Below, one piece after another: positions 16,783 through 26,044 of a stretch of DNA of 64,000 bases. The stretch spans positions 1-64,000 of the forward strand of contig JBFXDD010000025.1 of the NCBI GenBank assembly GCA_050181465.1, given 5' to 3'. Each line of letters opens with the position of its first letter. Within the stretch, counting starts at the first letter, position 1. The notes beneath the pieces are model-generated. The model made no database searches. It was not told where the DNA came from and saw only the letters and a list, made by a program, of their open reading frames with translations. Made by a program: the position numbers and the translations under genes. This stretch comes from JACRLW01 sp050181465 (GTDB taxonomy: Bacteria; Planctomycetota; UBA1135; UBA2386).

Positions 16783-17304
16783 TCACTGCGCCTGCAACAT
16801 GCGGATGAGCTGGAGGCCGGGCCAGAAGTTGGCGCCGCGGCGATTGGCGAGCGTGAAGTCGGTATTGCCGTCGCCGTGGTAGACGCGCAGATAGTCACCG
16901 TCCTCAGCGAAGCGACGAATCTCGGTGTAGGGCAAGACCTGGCCCGCGAATCGCCCGCGTTCCGTCGTCAGTCCGGTCGGAGTCAGCAGGATTCCCCCGG
17001 CCCACGCTTCGCGGAACTCGCCGCTGAGCAGCCAGCGATTCGCGATGCGCTGCGCGATGAAGTTCTTGATCGCGTCCAGCTCGTCTTCGCCCTGGAAGTT
17101 CCTGGCCAGGAACGTGCGCGAGAGCATGCCGTCGGGCTTCTCGCGGTGGACTCCTCGAAACGCGATGCGCTCACCCTTCCTGCCGCCGAGCGGCATCCCT
17201 TCGAGGATGAGTTCCACATCGGTGCCGCGATAGATCCCGTTCAGGTATCGCCGGGTGACGGTGTAGAGCAGGTTCTTGACGCGGTCGTACTCGACGACCT
17301 GCAT
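16783..17304 (-). pseudogene. C-terminal part of a DUF6585-like gene split by repeat copy D
   Basis: This 173-codon reading frame starts just outside repeat copy D (VVEYDRVKNLLYTVTRRYLN, GIYRGTDVELILEG, then LTTERGRFAGQVLPYTEIRR and YLRVYHGDGNTDF). The layout, a beta-rich PH-like unit with 'ry.NG.y.Gt' followed by a helical segment and a second beta unit, resembles DUF6585 membrane-anchored proteins from memory. It is in the same frame as the membrane-anchor half at 17323-17799. Deleting 180 bp and leaving one CTAG gives a continuous SVLGKVMQVVEYD junction. An internal ATG at 17304 could still yield a cytosolic fragment. Confidence 0.75.
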
Positions 17305-17312
17305 GACCTTGC

Positions 17313-17496
17313 CTAGCCCGGATTATTCGTGAACGTCGTCGCGAGATCGCCGCAGGTCGATGCCCGGCAAGGAGCTGCGTCGGTCGACGACCGAAGCGTA
17401 GCTGTAGCTACGCTGCCAGGGAGGAGCCGACGTAGCGACGCCGTCGGGCGCGAATTGCGGCGATCGCAGCGGACGTTCACGAGTAATCCGGGCTAG
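17313..17496 (-). repeat. 184-bp palindromic element, copy D (full length), inserted in a gene
   Basis: Starts CTAGCCCGGATTATTCGTGA and ends CACGAGTAATCCGGGCTAG. The central dyad GCGTAGCTGTAGCTACGC is near perfect. It interrupts a minus-strand gene. Reading from the upstream half, translation continues through the element for about 56 codons and stops at a TAA in the distal terminal repeat. Orientation matches copy B. Confidence 0.93.
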
Positions 17497-17799
17497 CACG
17501 CTTCGGGTAAGCCCGCGCTCATGGAACCGATACACGCTGAGAACGCTCCGGAGCGCGAGCCAGCTCAGCCACAGCGCCAGCGCTCCAAGGATCAGCATGA
17601 CGACGAGCGAGCCGGTCGTGACCGGGGTCGAGCCGGCGGGTGCCGGCTGACCGACGGTCCCGAAGGACTGGATCGAAGTCGGCGTGAATCCGAGGCCGAC
17701 GACGCCGAGCGCGAGCGCGACGATCGCCAGCACGAATCGCTGCCCAGGTCCCTTGGTACGGACGGTCAACAGCTCACCGAGATCCGAAGTGGGTGCCAT
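17323..17799 (-). pseudogene. N-terminal membrane-anchor part of the gene split by repeat copy D
   Basis: From ATG 17799 the protein has a cytosolic start (MAPTSDLGELLTVRTKGPGQ). Two membrane segments follow (FVLAIVALALGVVGLGF and GSLVVMLILGALALWLSWLAL), then VYRFHERGLTRSVL. At that point it enters the repeat and the remaining residues (ITRERPLRSPQ onward) are repeat-encoded until the stop. The true continuation is the 16783-17304 frame; the joined protein would be 278 residues. Divergent from the metalloprotease-like gene at 17852. Confidence 0.75.
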
Positions 17800-17851
17800 G
17801 TGCAAGCCCGGATTCTGCCACGGGCGTCGTCTGGAGGATAACCTCTGCGCC

Positions 17852-20170
17852 GTGGCTCTCTCTACGCAGGCGCTTGCTTCGAAGCTGGCTCTCGTCTCGA
17901 CACTGGCCTACGCAATCTCCGCGAGTGCGATCGCTCAGGTCTTTCCGCCCGGCGCGACGCGTTGGAGTGGGGACGGCTACGTCGAGTACATCGTCGGCAA
18001 TGCGCCGATCTTGGTGACGGCCGGTCACGGCGGGGACTTGATGCCGCCGACCATTCCGGACCGAACCTATGGGACCTTCGCGCACGACACCCGCACCCTG
18101 GAACTCGCGCGCGAGTTGGCGACCAGCCTCCGTTCGCGATTCGACCTCCACCCACACGTCGTCTTGTTCCACCTGCATCGACGCAAGGTGGATGTGAATC
18201 GCGAGGTCGTCGAGGGCGCGCAGGGGGATCCGAACGGTGTCGCCGCCTACGACGCCTTTCACCGCGCGTGCAGCGACGCGCGCGCTGCGATCGGAAGCGG
18301 CTGGGGAGCCGGCATCTATCTCGACCTTCACGGCCATGGCCATCCGGAGAACTGGATCGAACTCGGCTACTCGTTGAGCGCCGCGCAATTGGCTCTACCC
18401 GACAGCACGCTGGCGCAGCCGAACTACGTGGTGCAGAGCACGATTCGCAGCGTGGGTAGTCTGCCTGGGGTGACCTTCCCCGAGGTCTTGCGCGGTGCGT
18501 CGAGCCTGGGAGGATTCCTGCAGAGCGGCGGATACGACAGCGTGCCCGGGCCGAACTTTCCCGATCCGAACGGGGGCAACTACTTCAGCGGCGGCCACAA
18601 CGTGCAGATCTACGGTTCGCGCGGCGGCGGCTCGGTCGACGGCATCCAAATGGAGACGCCGATCTCGGTGCGGCGGACCGTGCTCGTTCGTGCGCCGTTC
18701 CTGAGTCGGGTCGGCGGCTGGATCGAGTCGTTTCTGCCGAGATACCGCGGACTGAATCCTGCGGCGGGCGCGCGAGTCACGATCGTCGCGCGCGATCGAG
18801 TCGCCAGCGAGACCGGCGGTCGCGGGGAGATCCTGGTGCGTCGCACCGGGAGTCTGACGTCGACGCGCGTCATCCCGTTGGCCTACGCCGGCACGGCGAC
18901 CATGGGTAGCGATTACGCACCCCTGCCGCTGTTCGTGACCTTGGCGCCGAACGAATCGGAAGTGCACCTGGAGGTTCGGGGACTCGATGACGCGGCGATC
19001 GAGGGCGATGAGACCGTGGAGGTATGGATCGCTGCCGGCAATGACGTCGGTGCGCAATCGCGCGCTCGAGTGGTCATCCACGACGATGAAGCACAGTCGG
19101 ATGTAGCGCTGCAGCTCCCGCTGGACGCGGTCGGAGCGGGTGGGGCGATCACGGACGTATCCGGCAATCAGCGACACGGGGCCGCACTTCCGATCGGCGC
19201 CGGGCCGACTTTGATCGCCGGAGTGCGAGGCTCGGCACTGCGCTTCGACGGCAGCGACGACCGTGTGCGCGTGAGTGATTTTCCCCACGCGCGAGGCGCC
19301 GAACTCACCCTCGCGTTCTGGTTCCGGACCTCGGCGACTTCGTCGACGGGCTTTCGCTACCTCGTCAGTCACGGCGCGGTCGCGACTGCTCACCGACTGG
19401 GCGTCTACTTCGATCAGTCGACCGGCCATCTGCGAACGGCGTTGATCCACGCCAACGACCTGACGGACCTCGACGTGCTGGATGTCACTCGCGACCTCCG
19501 CGATGGACAGTGGCATCACTATGCGTTGGTTGCGACGGCATCGCGGCTGGTTCGCGTCCATATCGACGGTGTCGAGGAGACGGCTTCGCAGTTCCTCGGC
19601 GATGTCCTGGATCCGGTGGGCGACTTCGTGCTCGGTGCGCGAAGTGATGTCGCGCTCTCCACGTTCGCTGCCGTGGACATCGATGAGGTGCAGCTCTGGA
19701 GTCGCGCCTTGTCCTCGGTGGAGGTCGAGCTGCTTCGGCTGGGTGCGGGTCGCGAATGGCCGGTCTACCCGGGTTCGACGCAAGCCCTGGTGCTCACCAC
19801 GGGAGTGGATGGCGTTGCGACCGGCGGGCCGCGCCTCGATGTGAAGTCCGCGAGCGGCGGCAGCACGGTGACTGCGAGCTACGCAGCGACCGAGCCTTCG
19901 CTGGTCGGTCGGTTCGGAGTCGTCATGGCCGATGTCTTCCTGACCGGCCTGCCGCCCATGCACCCGATCTTCCCCGAGTTGCACGTCGGCGGCGCGGCGC
20001 TGGTCGTGGATGGCCCGACGCGCATCGGCAGCGCGGTGCCCGACTTGCGATTCACCGTGCCGCCGGGCCTGTCGGGGATCAGCCTGATGCTGCAGCCCGT
20101 CGCTCTCACCGAACTGGCCGGCAACGGCTTCTTCCTCGCGGGCGATGCCCACGAGGTGCGCTTCCGCTGA
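17852..20170 (+). CDS. Secreted N-formylglutamate-amidohydrolase-like protein with Calx-beta and LamG domains
   Basis: A 772-residue multidomain exported protein. Signal peptide VALSTQALASKLALVSTLAY-AISASAIAQ; the GTG at 17852 has a GGAGG 14 nt upstream. An in-frame ATG at 17798 is less signal-like. Residues ~30-330 resemble zinc-dependent FGase-type hydrolases: PILVTAGHGGD, HDTRTLELARELA, FHLHRRKVDVNR, and the His-rich DLHGHGHPENWIELGYS. A Calx-beta-like segment follows (AYAGTATMGSDYAPLP with IEGDETVEVWI), then a LamG/concanavalin-like domain (SALRFDGSDDRVRVSDF, DGQWHHYALVA, DEVQLWSRALS). The end is the shared beta module. It may cleave peptide or amide bonds outside the cell while binding glycans. 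Confidence 0.7.
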   Translation: MALSTQALASKLALVSTLAYAISASAIAQVFPPGATRWSGDGYVEYIVGNAPILVTAGHGGDLMPPTIPDRTYGTFAHDTRTLELARELATSLRSRFDLHPHVVLFHLHRRKVDVNREVVEGAQGDPNGVAAYDAFHRACSDARAAIGSGWGAGIYLDLHGHGHPENWIELGYSLSAAQLALPDSTLAQPNYVVQSTIRSVGSLPGVTFPEVLRGASSLGGFLQSGGYDSVPGPNFPDPNGGNYFSGGHNVQIYGSRGGGSVDGIQMETPISVRRTVLVRAPFLSRVGGWIESFLPRYRGLNPAAGARVTIVARDRVASETGGRGEILVRRTGSLTSTRVIPLAYAGTATMGSDYAPLPLFVTLAPNESEVHLEVRGLDDAAIEGDETVEVWIAAGNDVGAQSRARVVIHDDEAQSDVALQLPLDAVGAGGAITDVSGNQRHGAALPIGAGPTLIAGVRGSALRFDGSDDRVRVSDFPHARGAELTLAFWFRTSATSSTGFRYLVSHGAVATAHRLGVYFDQSTGHLRTALIHANDLTDLDVLDVTRDLRDGQWHHYALVATASRLVRVHIDGVEETASQFLGDVLDPVGDFVLGARSDVALSTFAAVDIDEVQLWSRALSSVEVELLRLGAGREWPVYPGSTQALVLTTGVDGVATGGPRLDVKSASGGSTVTASYAATEPSLVGRFGVVMADVFLTGLPPMHPIFPELHVGGAALVVDGPTRIGSAVPDLRFTVPPGLSGISLMLQPVALTELAGNGFFLAGDAHEVRFR

Positions 20171-20189
20171 GGCCGATGAGCCCCGTGAG

Positions 20190-20211
20190 AGCGCGGCCGG
20201 GAGGCCGCGCT
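20190..20211. terminator. Hairpin between convergent genes
   Basis: AGCGCGGCC and GGCCGCGCT form a perfect 9-bp GC-rich stem around the loop GGGA. It sits in the 51-bp gap between two genes that end toward each other, so it could stop transcription from both sides. There is no T-run on either strand. Confidence 0.6.
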
Positions 20212-20221
20212 GCCACCGCGA

Positions 20222-22213
20222 TCAGTAGATGCCGATGACGCCGGCGAGCGAGTCCGACATCACGATCCCGAACAGGTTCGCCGAGGGATCGAGCGCCAGG
20301 CCTTGCAGGAAGAGCGGAATGCCGGCGAAACCGGGCACATTCGGCACGCTGATGCTTGCGGTTCCGGCGTTGTTGGCGCCGATGATCGTGAGCGACGCCA
20401 CCAGGTCCGTGCGCAGGAAGCAGCCCGGCGCGGCGAGCACACTCATGTCGAACGGCAGCGGCCCGAACACCGAGCTCGTGCTCGAGAATCCGAAGAGCAG
20501 CGCGCCGGTGTTCACCGGCATGCGATCGAGCGTGAGGTTTGCGGTGGTGCCTACGAGGAGGCGCTCATTGGCGCCGGCGTTCAAGCCGGGCACGCCGAGG
20601 GCGCCCTGGCAACCCGCGCCGTACCAGTTCAACACGCCAACCTGCCATTGATTGGCCTTGACGTAGTGGAACATACCGCTGAAGCCGCGGGGCTGGTTCA
20701 GCGTTCCGCTGGTGAACGGTCCGTTGGCCGTGCTGACCGCGGCACCGAAGGTGAGCCCCATGTCGGCATTGCTGACCGCGACCGTGTTGGCGGAGCTGAG
20801 GTAGTAACCGTGGCAATCGACGTAGCGAACCGCGACGCCGTAGTTCTGGCCCGGCAGCAGGACGAAGGGACGGTCGAGCACGAACGGGGTGGCGATGTTC
20901 GCACCTTGTGCAGGTCCGGTGCCGGTGGCGACGAGGCGCCATGCCTCCGGCTGCTGGTGCTTGCCGACCCAGGTGCCTTCGGTCAGGTAGACCTCGATCT
21001 TGGACGGGAAGCCCAAGATGTTCAGGACGTTCGCATCCATCGCCGAGACGATGAGTGAGTCCGTCGCGGTGACCGAGAGATCGAAGAGCATGATCGAGCC
21101 CGGGTCGGCAACGTTCGAACTCGCGTTGTAGGCGGTCCCCAACACGTCCGTGACCGCGGTGATGCGCTTCGTCACGCTGGCGGATCGGCAGCCGTTGATC
21201 ACGGTCAGCTTCACTCCGTAGGCTCCCGCTCCGAAGTTGTTGGTCGGATTCTGCTGCGAGGAGTCCGGGTTGCCGTCGTTGTCGAAGTCCCAAAGGAACA
21301 CTGCCGGCGAACCGGTGCTCGTGTCGGTGAGCTGGACGCCGTTCAGCGGCGGCAAGCCCGAACTCGGGCTGGCGGTGAAGTCGGCGACCAAGGGATCGAC
21401 GTGGATGAGGTTCGGCCAGACACGCTCGATCGAGCCGTTGAGTCGCAGTCGAACGGTGTAATCACCGCAGGCTGCGTAGATGTGCAGCGGATTCTGCGCG
21501 GTGGAGTCGATCAGGCCATCGTTGTCGAAGTCCCATTCCCAGGACGTGATCGGCGAGGTGAGGCTGGACAGATCGGTGAAGTTCACCGTCAGTGGACCGG
21601 TGCCGCTCTCGACGTCGGCAACGAAGTCGACGGTGTCGGAGTTGAGCAGGCCGTAGTACATCGTCATCGACGTGATGCGTGGCGTGTTGGCGTTGCTGAC
21701 CCAGGCGTTCTGCTGGGCCGCACCGAGATCGATCGTCACGTCGCCGTTCGAGTACTGCAGTTGTCCGCCGTTACCGGTCGTGAAGTAGCGAGCGGTCGAG
21801 TTCTTGTAGATGATCGTGACTCCGTAGAGGCCGGGACGCAGGACGATCGGCTTGTTCAGCGTGGCGACCGAGGCGTTGTTCGTGCCCGCCGAGAGGAAGC
21901 TGGCGGTCGCGCGGAGCTTCCAGTAGCCCGCAGGTGGCGCGTTGAGTCCGTTGAGGTAGCTGTTCCCCAAGTCGGTGAACCAGAACTCGGCTTCGCCCTG
22001 CACGCCGGTGCGGGTGATGTTGAGATCGAAGGAGTTCACGACGATGCCGTTCGGATTCGTCACCGTGAGGTCGAAGCTCGTCGACGGTCGAATGGCGGAG
22101 GAAGAGGTGTGTCCGCTGGTCGTTCCTGTGAACAGCGTGGTGATGGATTGTGCCGGCAACGATGCGACGGCTCCGAGTGCGAGGAGCACCGAGCAGATGG
22201 ATCGAGAACTCAT
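20222..22213 (-). CDS. Secreted protein with duplicated surface module and two PKD domains
   Basis: A 663-residue exported protein (signal MSSRSICSVLLALGAVASLPAQ). Order: module 1 (about 25-190, with GLYGVTIIYKNSTARYFTTG and YSNGDVTIDLGAAQQNAW); PKD 1 (VNFTDLSSLTSPITSWEWDF then DNDGLIDSTAQNPLHIY); PKD 2 (VQLTDTSTGSPAVFLWDFDN); module 2 (NYGVAVRYVDCHGYYLSSAN, SNADMGLTFGAAVSTANG, QPRGFSGMFHY); then a C-terminal module (WYGAGCQGALGVPGL, APGCFLRTDLVASL, VPNVPGFAGIPLFLQ). Module 1/2 is also present in the PKD protein at 3964-5883. Probably a surface or matrix protein with no visible enzyme domain. Confidence 0.8.
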   Translation of the reverse strand: MSSRSICSVLLALGAVASLPAQSITTLFTGTTSGHTSSSAIRPSTSFDLTVTNPNGIVVNSFDLNITRTGVQGEAEFWFTDLGNSYLNGLNAPPAGYWKLRATASFLSAGTNNASVATLNKPIVLRPGLYGVTIIYKNSTARYFTTGNGGQLQYSNGDVTIDLGAAQQNAWVSNANTPRITSMTMYYGLLNSDTVDFVADVESGTGPLTVNFTDLSSLTSPITSWEWDFDNDGLIDSTAQNPLHIYAACGDYTVRLRLNGSIERVWPNLIHVDPLVADFTASPSSGLPPLNGVQLTDTSTGSPAVFLWDFDNDGNPDSSQQNPTNNFGAGAYGVKLTVINGCRSASVTKRITAVTDVLGTAYNASSNVADPGSIMLFDLSVTATDSLIVSAMDANVLNILGFPSKIEVYLTEGTWVGKHQQPEAWRLVATGTGPAQGANIATPFVLDRPFVLLPGQNYGVAVRYVDCHGYYLSSANTVAVSNADMGLTFGAAVSTANGPFTSGTLNQPRGFSGMFHYVKANQWQVGVLNWYGAGCQGALGVPGLNAGANERLLVGTTANLTLDRMPVNTGALLFGFSSTSSVFGPLPFDMSVLAAPGCFLRTDLVASLTIIGANNAGTASISVPNVPGFAGIPLFLQGLALDPSANLFGIVMSDSLAGVIGIY

Positions 22214-22388
22214 GACGGATGGATGTGGTGGACTGAGCCGATGCGAAAACGCAGTGCAGGCACTGCAACGAGCAACAGCGTGCCCCGGCCGACGCTGGCG
22301 TCAATCGCCGGGCCCAGGCTTCCAACACAAGTGACAATTTCCTCCGGACCGCGCAGCCGCGATTGGACCGACGGCTACAGTCCCCGGC

Positions 22389-23228
22389 GTGCGAGATCCC
22401 CTCGGCGGTCGCGACGGCGGCCAGCATGCGTCCCTTGCGCTAGGGTTCCTGTTCCTTATGACGGCCGCGCTGGGCGCGTGCCGTTCCATGTCGGCGGAGC
22501 GGATATCCGCGGCCCGTCCCGATCGTGTGCTGTTCGTCGGCAACAGCCTGACTTTCTTCAACGACGGCCTGCACACGCACTACGGGAACCTTCTCCGGGC
22601 GGCCGGCCGCCGCGACTCGGAGCAGGCGCGCGTCCGGCAGTTCACTCTGGCCGGTGCGCGCCTGCGTGAGCTCGCGCCGACGCTTCCGGAGATCGTCGGT
22701 GAACGTGGTTACGACTTCGTGGTGCTCCAAGGCCACAGCAGCGAAGCCATCGGAACATCGACCGCGGCGTTTCATGCTTCGGTGCGCCGGATCGTGTCGA
22801 CCCTGCGCGGGAGCGGCTGCGAAGTGGTGCTGATGATGACCTGGGGTTTCGAGAATCGGCCCGAGATGACCGCGGCGCTCGCCGCTTCGTACCGACAGAT
22901 CGCAACCGAGCTCGGAGTAGCCGTGATCCCTGCCGGTCTGGCGTTCGAGCGCGCGAGTCGCGAACTGCCGCAGGTTCGATTGTTCAAGCCGGACTTCGCG
23001 CGCATCGAATCCGTGGATGGTCAGCCGCGTGTCCGGCATCAGCGAGACGTCAAGCACCCCAGTCTCGCCGGCACCTACCTCATGGCCTGCACGGCCTACG
23101 CACGGCTGGTCGGCGTTTCGCCCGTGGGGAATCCGTACCACGCCGACCTCGATGCAGACACGGCGCTTGCGCTGCAAGCGATCGCGGAGGCCGTCGTCGC
23201 CGAGCAGCACGGATCGAGCGCTCGATGA
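22389..23228 (+). CDS. SGNH/GDSL-type hydrolase lipoprotein
   Basis: A 279-residue protein with a lipoprotein signal (LALGFLFLMTAALGAC; the lipobox Cys is followed by RSM). SGNH block I is VLFVGNSLTFF (nucleophile Ser), with a block III/Gly-like VLQGHSSEA and a distal DVKHPSLAGTYL giving the Asp and His. The family hydrolyses esters on carbohydrates or lipids. The GTG at 22389 is the only available start that includes the whole signal. It overlaps the following transporter gene by 4 bp (ATGA), so they are translationally coupled and probably serve one function, such as deacylation followed by uptake of an acid. Confidence 0.75.
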   Translation: MRDPLGGRDGGQHASLALGFLFLMTAALGACRSMSAERISAARPDRVLFVGNSLTFFNDGLHTHYGNLLRAAGRRDSEQARVRQFTLAGARLRELAPTLPEIVGERGYDFVVLQGHSSEAIGTSTAAFHASVRRIVSTLRGSGCEVVLMMTWGFENRPEMTAALAASYRQIATELGVAVIPAGLAFERASRELPQVRLFKPDFARIESVDGQPRVRHQRDVKHPSLAGTYLMACTAYARLVGVSPVGNPYHADLDADTALALQAIAEAVVAEQHGSSAR

Positions 23229-24670
23229 CCCGCACCCAACGCATCGGCTTCCTCGTCGGGTCGATCGCATTCCTGCTGATCGTGGTCTTGCCGGCGCCGG
23301 CCGGCTTGTCGATCGCGGCGTGGCGCACCGCTGCCGTCGTCGTGGCGATGGCCGTGTTCTGGACGACCGAAGCGATTCCGATCAGCGCGACCGCGCTCTT
23401 GCCACTCGTGCTGTTCCCCGCGCTCGGTGTCCTGCCGATGACCGAGGCATCGGAGCCCTACGCCAACGAGATCGTGTTCCTCTCCATGGGAGGCTTCTTC
23501 ATCGCCGTGGCGATGGAGTCGACCGGACTGCATCGCCGCATCGCGCTGGCGATCGTGGCCATGGTGGGTACCGCACCACGGCGGCTCGTGCTCGGTTTCA
23601 TGTTGGCTACGGCGTTCCTGTCGATGTGGATCAGCAACACCGCGACGACGGCGATGATGTATCCCATCGCGATGGCCATCGGTGGCCTGTTTCGACCCAC
23701 CGATCGCGAGGGTCCCTTCGAGTTCGGGATCTGCCTCATGCTCGGCATCGCCTATGCGTCGACGATCGGTGGTGTCAGTACTCTGATCGGGACCCCGCCG
23801 AACGCAGTGCTCGCCGCCGCGGCTGCCGAGACCTTGGGAATCGAGATCGGGTTCGTCGATTGGATGTTCGTCGGCGTTCCGATCGCGGCCGTGTTCCTTC
23901 CGGTGGGTTGGTGGATTCTGACGCGGTGGCTGTACCCGCCGGGCGAACTTCGCGGCGATGCCGGGCAACTCGTAGCGCATGAGCGCGCCGGCCTCGGTCC
24001 GATGTCGCGTGCGGAGTTCGTCGTCGCACTGGTGTTCGTCGCGACGGCGCTGGCTTGGATTCTCCGCACGCCGAAACAGATCGGGTCGTTCACCCTGCCC
24101 GGGATCCAGACCTTTGCGCCGTGGGTCAAGGACTCGACGATCGCGATGGCTGCCGCGGTCGCCTTGTTCGTGATTCCCACCGACTGGAAGCGAGGCCGCT
24201 TCGTCCTCGACTGGAATACCGCGAATCGAATTCCGTGGGGCGTGCTCGTGCTCTTCGGCGGTGGACTCACCATGTCGCGCGCGATGGCGTCCACCGGGCT
24301 GGCGCAATGGTTCGGCGAGGGTGTCGCCGGCTTCGCCTCCCTGCCGCAGTGGCTGATCTTCGGGTTGGTGACGACGATGTTCGTGTTCCTCACCGAGATC
24401 ACCAGCAACGTCGCGACCGCCACGATGGCGATGCCGATCATGGCTGGTGCCGCTGCGGGTCTCGGTATCCCGCCGCTGCAATTGATGGCAACGGCCGCGC
24501 TTGCGGTGTCGATGGCGTTCATGTTGCCCGTCGCGACGCCGCCCAATGCCATCGTGTTCGCCTCCGGCTACTTGACGATCCCACAGATGGTGCGCGCGGG
24601 CTTCTTGTTCAACCTCGTCGCGATCGTGCTCGTGATGGTCGCGGCGAGCTGGCTCCTCCCCTCCGGGTAG
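23225..24670 (+). CDS. DASS (SLC13)-family sodium/dicarboxylate symporter
   Basis: A 481-residue polytopic inner-membrane transporter. It has both SNT-type binding motifs of the divalent-anion:Na+ symporter family: FLSMWISNTATTAMMYP in the first half and EITSNVATATMAMPIMAG in the second. The companion loops are IGGVSTLIGTPPNAVLA and LPVATPPNAIVFASGYLTIP. Around 11 hydrophobic segments are visible. Family members import C4-dicarboxylates, citrate or sulfate with sodium. Translationally coupled (ATGA) to the SGNH lipoprotein upstream. Substrate cannot be decided from sequence. Confidence 0.9.
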   Translation: MTRTQRIGFLVGSIAFLLIVVLPAPAGLSIAAWRTAAVVVAMAVFWTTEAIPISATALLPLVLFPALGVLPMTEASEPYANEIVFLSMGGFFIAVAMESTGLHRRIALAIVAMVGTAPRRLVLGFMLATAFLSMWISNTATTAMMYPIAMAIGGLFRPTDREGPFEFGICLMLGIAYASTIGGVSTLIGTPPNAVLAAAAAETLGIEIGFVDWMFVGVPIAAVFLPVGWWILTRWLYPPGELRGDAGQLVAHERAGLGPMSRAEFVVALVFVATALAWILRTPKQIGSFTLPGIQTFAPWVKDSTIAMAAAVALFVIPTDWKRGRFVLDWNTANRIPWGVLVLFGGGLTMSRAMASTGLAQWFGEGVAGFASLPQWLIFGLVTTMFVFLTEITSNVATATMAMPIMAGAAAGLGIPPLQLMATAALAVSMAFMLPVATPPNAIVFASGYLTIPQMVRAGFLFNLVAIVLVMVAASWLLPSG

Positions 24671-24799
24671 TGCGTTCGCCCGATGTCGCGCGGTCTTTTT
24701 GGTGGATCGCCTCGTCGCGCGGCGCCCAAGACGAGGCAGCGGTCCCGCAACGACACACGCCCTGCGCCGCCACCTGCGCGCTTCGCTATCCTGGCGCCA

Positions 24800-25987
24800 A
24801 TGGTCGCCCTGTCGCTCTTGCTCACCTGTGGCCTGCAGGTGCTCCCCGCGCCGCTCGCCGTCGCGCCGCCGAGCGACGATCGCTTCCAGCGCGTACAACT
24901 TGGTCGGCACTTCGTCGCGGAGGGGATCGGGGTCGGCGACTTCGATCGCGACGGCAACCTGGACGTGACCGCAGGCCCGCATTGGTGGGCAGGTCCGCAG
25001 TTCACCCGGCGGTCGAACCTGTACGCGCCGCGGACCTTTCCGATCGGCACGTATTCGGATTGCTTTCTCGTGTTCGTCGACGATCTCGACGGCGATGGCT
25101 TCGACGACGTCATCCACGTCGACTTCCCCGGTCGGTCCGTGCGTTGGTACTCGAACCCGGCTTCCGTAGCGACTTCCTGGGGTGCACCGAATCGCTTGAC
25201 TGACCGACTCGGTATCGAGTCGCCGGCCTATGTCGACTTGAATGCAGACGGCCGCCGTGACCTGATCGGCTCCGTCGATGGTGTGTTGGTGTGGCTCGAC
25301 CGCGACCCTGCCGATGCACGGCGGCCATGGGTCTCTCACCGCATTTCGGCGGCAGCGGTCTTCCCGGTGTTCACACACGGCCTCGGCGTCGGCGACATCG
25401 ACGGCGACGGGCGCAGTGACGTGCTGACGGTGGTCGGCTGGTTCCAACAGCCGGCGATCCTGGCTGGGGACCCGCCCTGGCAATTTCACCCGCATCGCTT
25501 TGGTGGTGGTCAGGGCGGAGCCCAGATGTTGGTGCACGACGTCGATGGGGACGGGGATCGAGACGTGATCTCGGCCATCAACGCGCACGGCTACGGGTTG
25601 TCCTGGTTCGAGCAGACCCGCACGCTCGGCCAGATCGGATTCGTCGAGCACGTCATTCAGCGAGCCGTTCCGGACCCGCTCGACGCAGAGCAATTCTCGC
25701 AACCGCATGCGATGACGTCGGCGGACGTGGATGGCGACGGGCGCGTGGACTTCGTGTCCGGTAAGCGGTTCTGGGCGCACAACGGTCTGGATCCAGGTGC
25801 CCGCGATCCGGCGGTGTTGACCTGGTTTCGCGCCGCGCCGAACTCCCCGCCGAGATTCGAGCCGGTTCGCGTCGCGGAGGATGTGGGTGTCGGCCTGCAA
25901 GTCGTCGCCCGTGACCTCGACGGTGACGGAGACATCGACTTCGCGGTTGCCAACAAGAAGGGCATCGCCGTGCTGCTGAGGCGCTGA
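24800..25987 (+). CDS. Secreted FG-GAP/VCBS-repeat protein
   Basis: A 395-residue exported protein (MVALSLLLTCGLQVLPAPLA signal; ATG 24800 chosen over an upstream frame rich in Arg/Pro). It has FG-GAP/VCBS calcium-binding loops at regular spacing: GVGDFDRDGNLDV, DDLDGDGFDDVIHVD, VDLNADGRRDLIG, VGDIDGDGRSDVLTV, HDVDGDGDRDVISA, ADVDGDGRVDFVSG and RDLDGDGDIDFAVA. Seven such loops suit a seven-bladed propeller. Likely extracellular; ligand unknown. Follows the DASS gene at 129 bp, so it may be independent. Confidence 0.82.
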   Translation: MVALSLLLTCGLQVLPAPLAVAPPSDDRFQRVQLGRHFVAEGIGVGDFDRDGNLDVTAGPHWWAGPQFTRRSNLYAPRTFPIGTYSDCFLVFVDDLDGDGFDDVIHVDFPGRSVRWYSNPASVATSWGAPNRLTDRLGIESPAYVDLNADGRRDLIGSVDGVLVWLDRDPADARRPWVSHRISAAAVFPVFTHGLGVGDIDGDGRSDVLTVVGWFQQPAILAGDPPWQFHPHRFGGGQGGAQMLVHDVDGDGDRDVISAINAHGYGLSWFEQTRTLGQIGFVEHVIQRAVPDPLDAEQFSQPHAMTSADVDGDGRVDFVSGKRFWAHNGLDPGARDPAVLTWFRAAPNSPPRFEPVRVAEDVGVGLQVVARDLDGDGDIDFAVANKKGIAVLLRR

Positions 25988-26044
25988 GTTCGCCAGCTCG
26001 TTCTCGATTCGCATCCGGGAGTCGGAGGAGCTACCGTCCCGCCC

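Noticed and set aside
23096..26014. A 972-codon minus-strand frame opposite the transporter and FG-GAP genes
   Set aside because: Very rich in Arg, Asp, His and Glu, with no domain. The plus strand holds well-supported genes.
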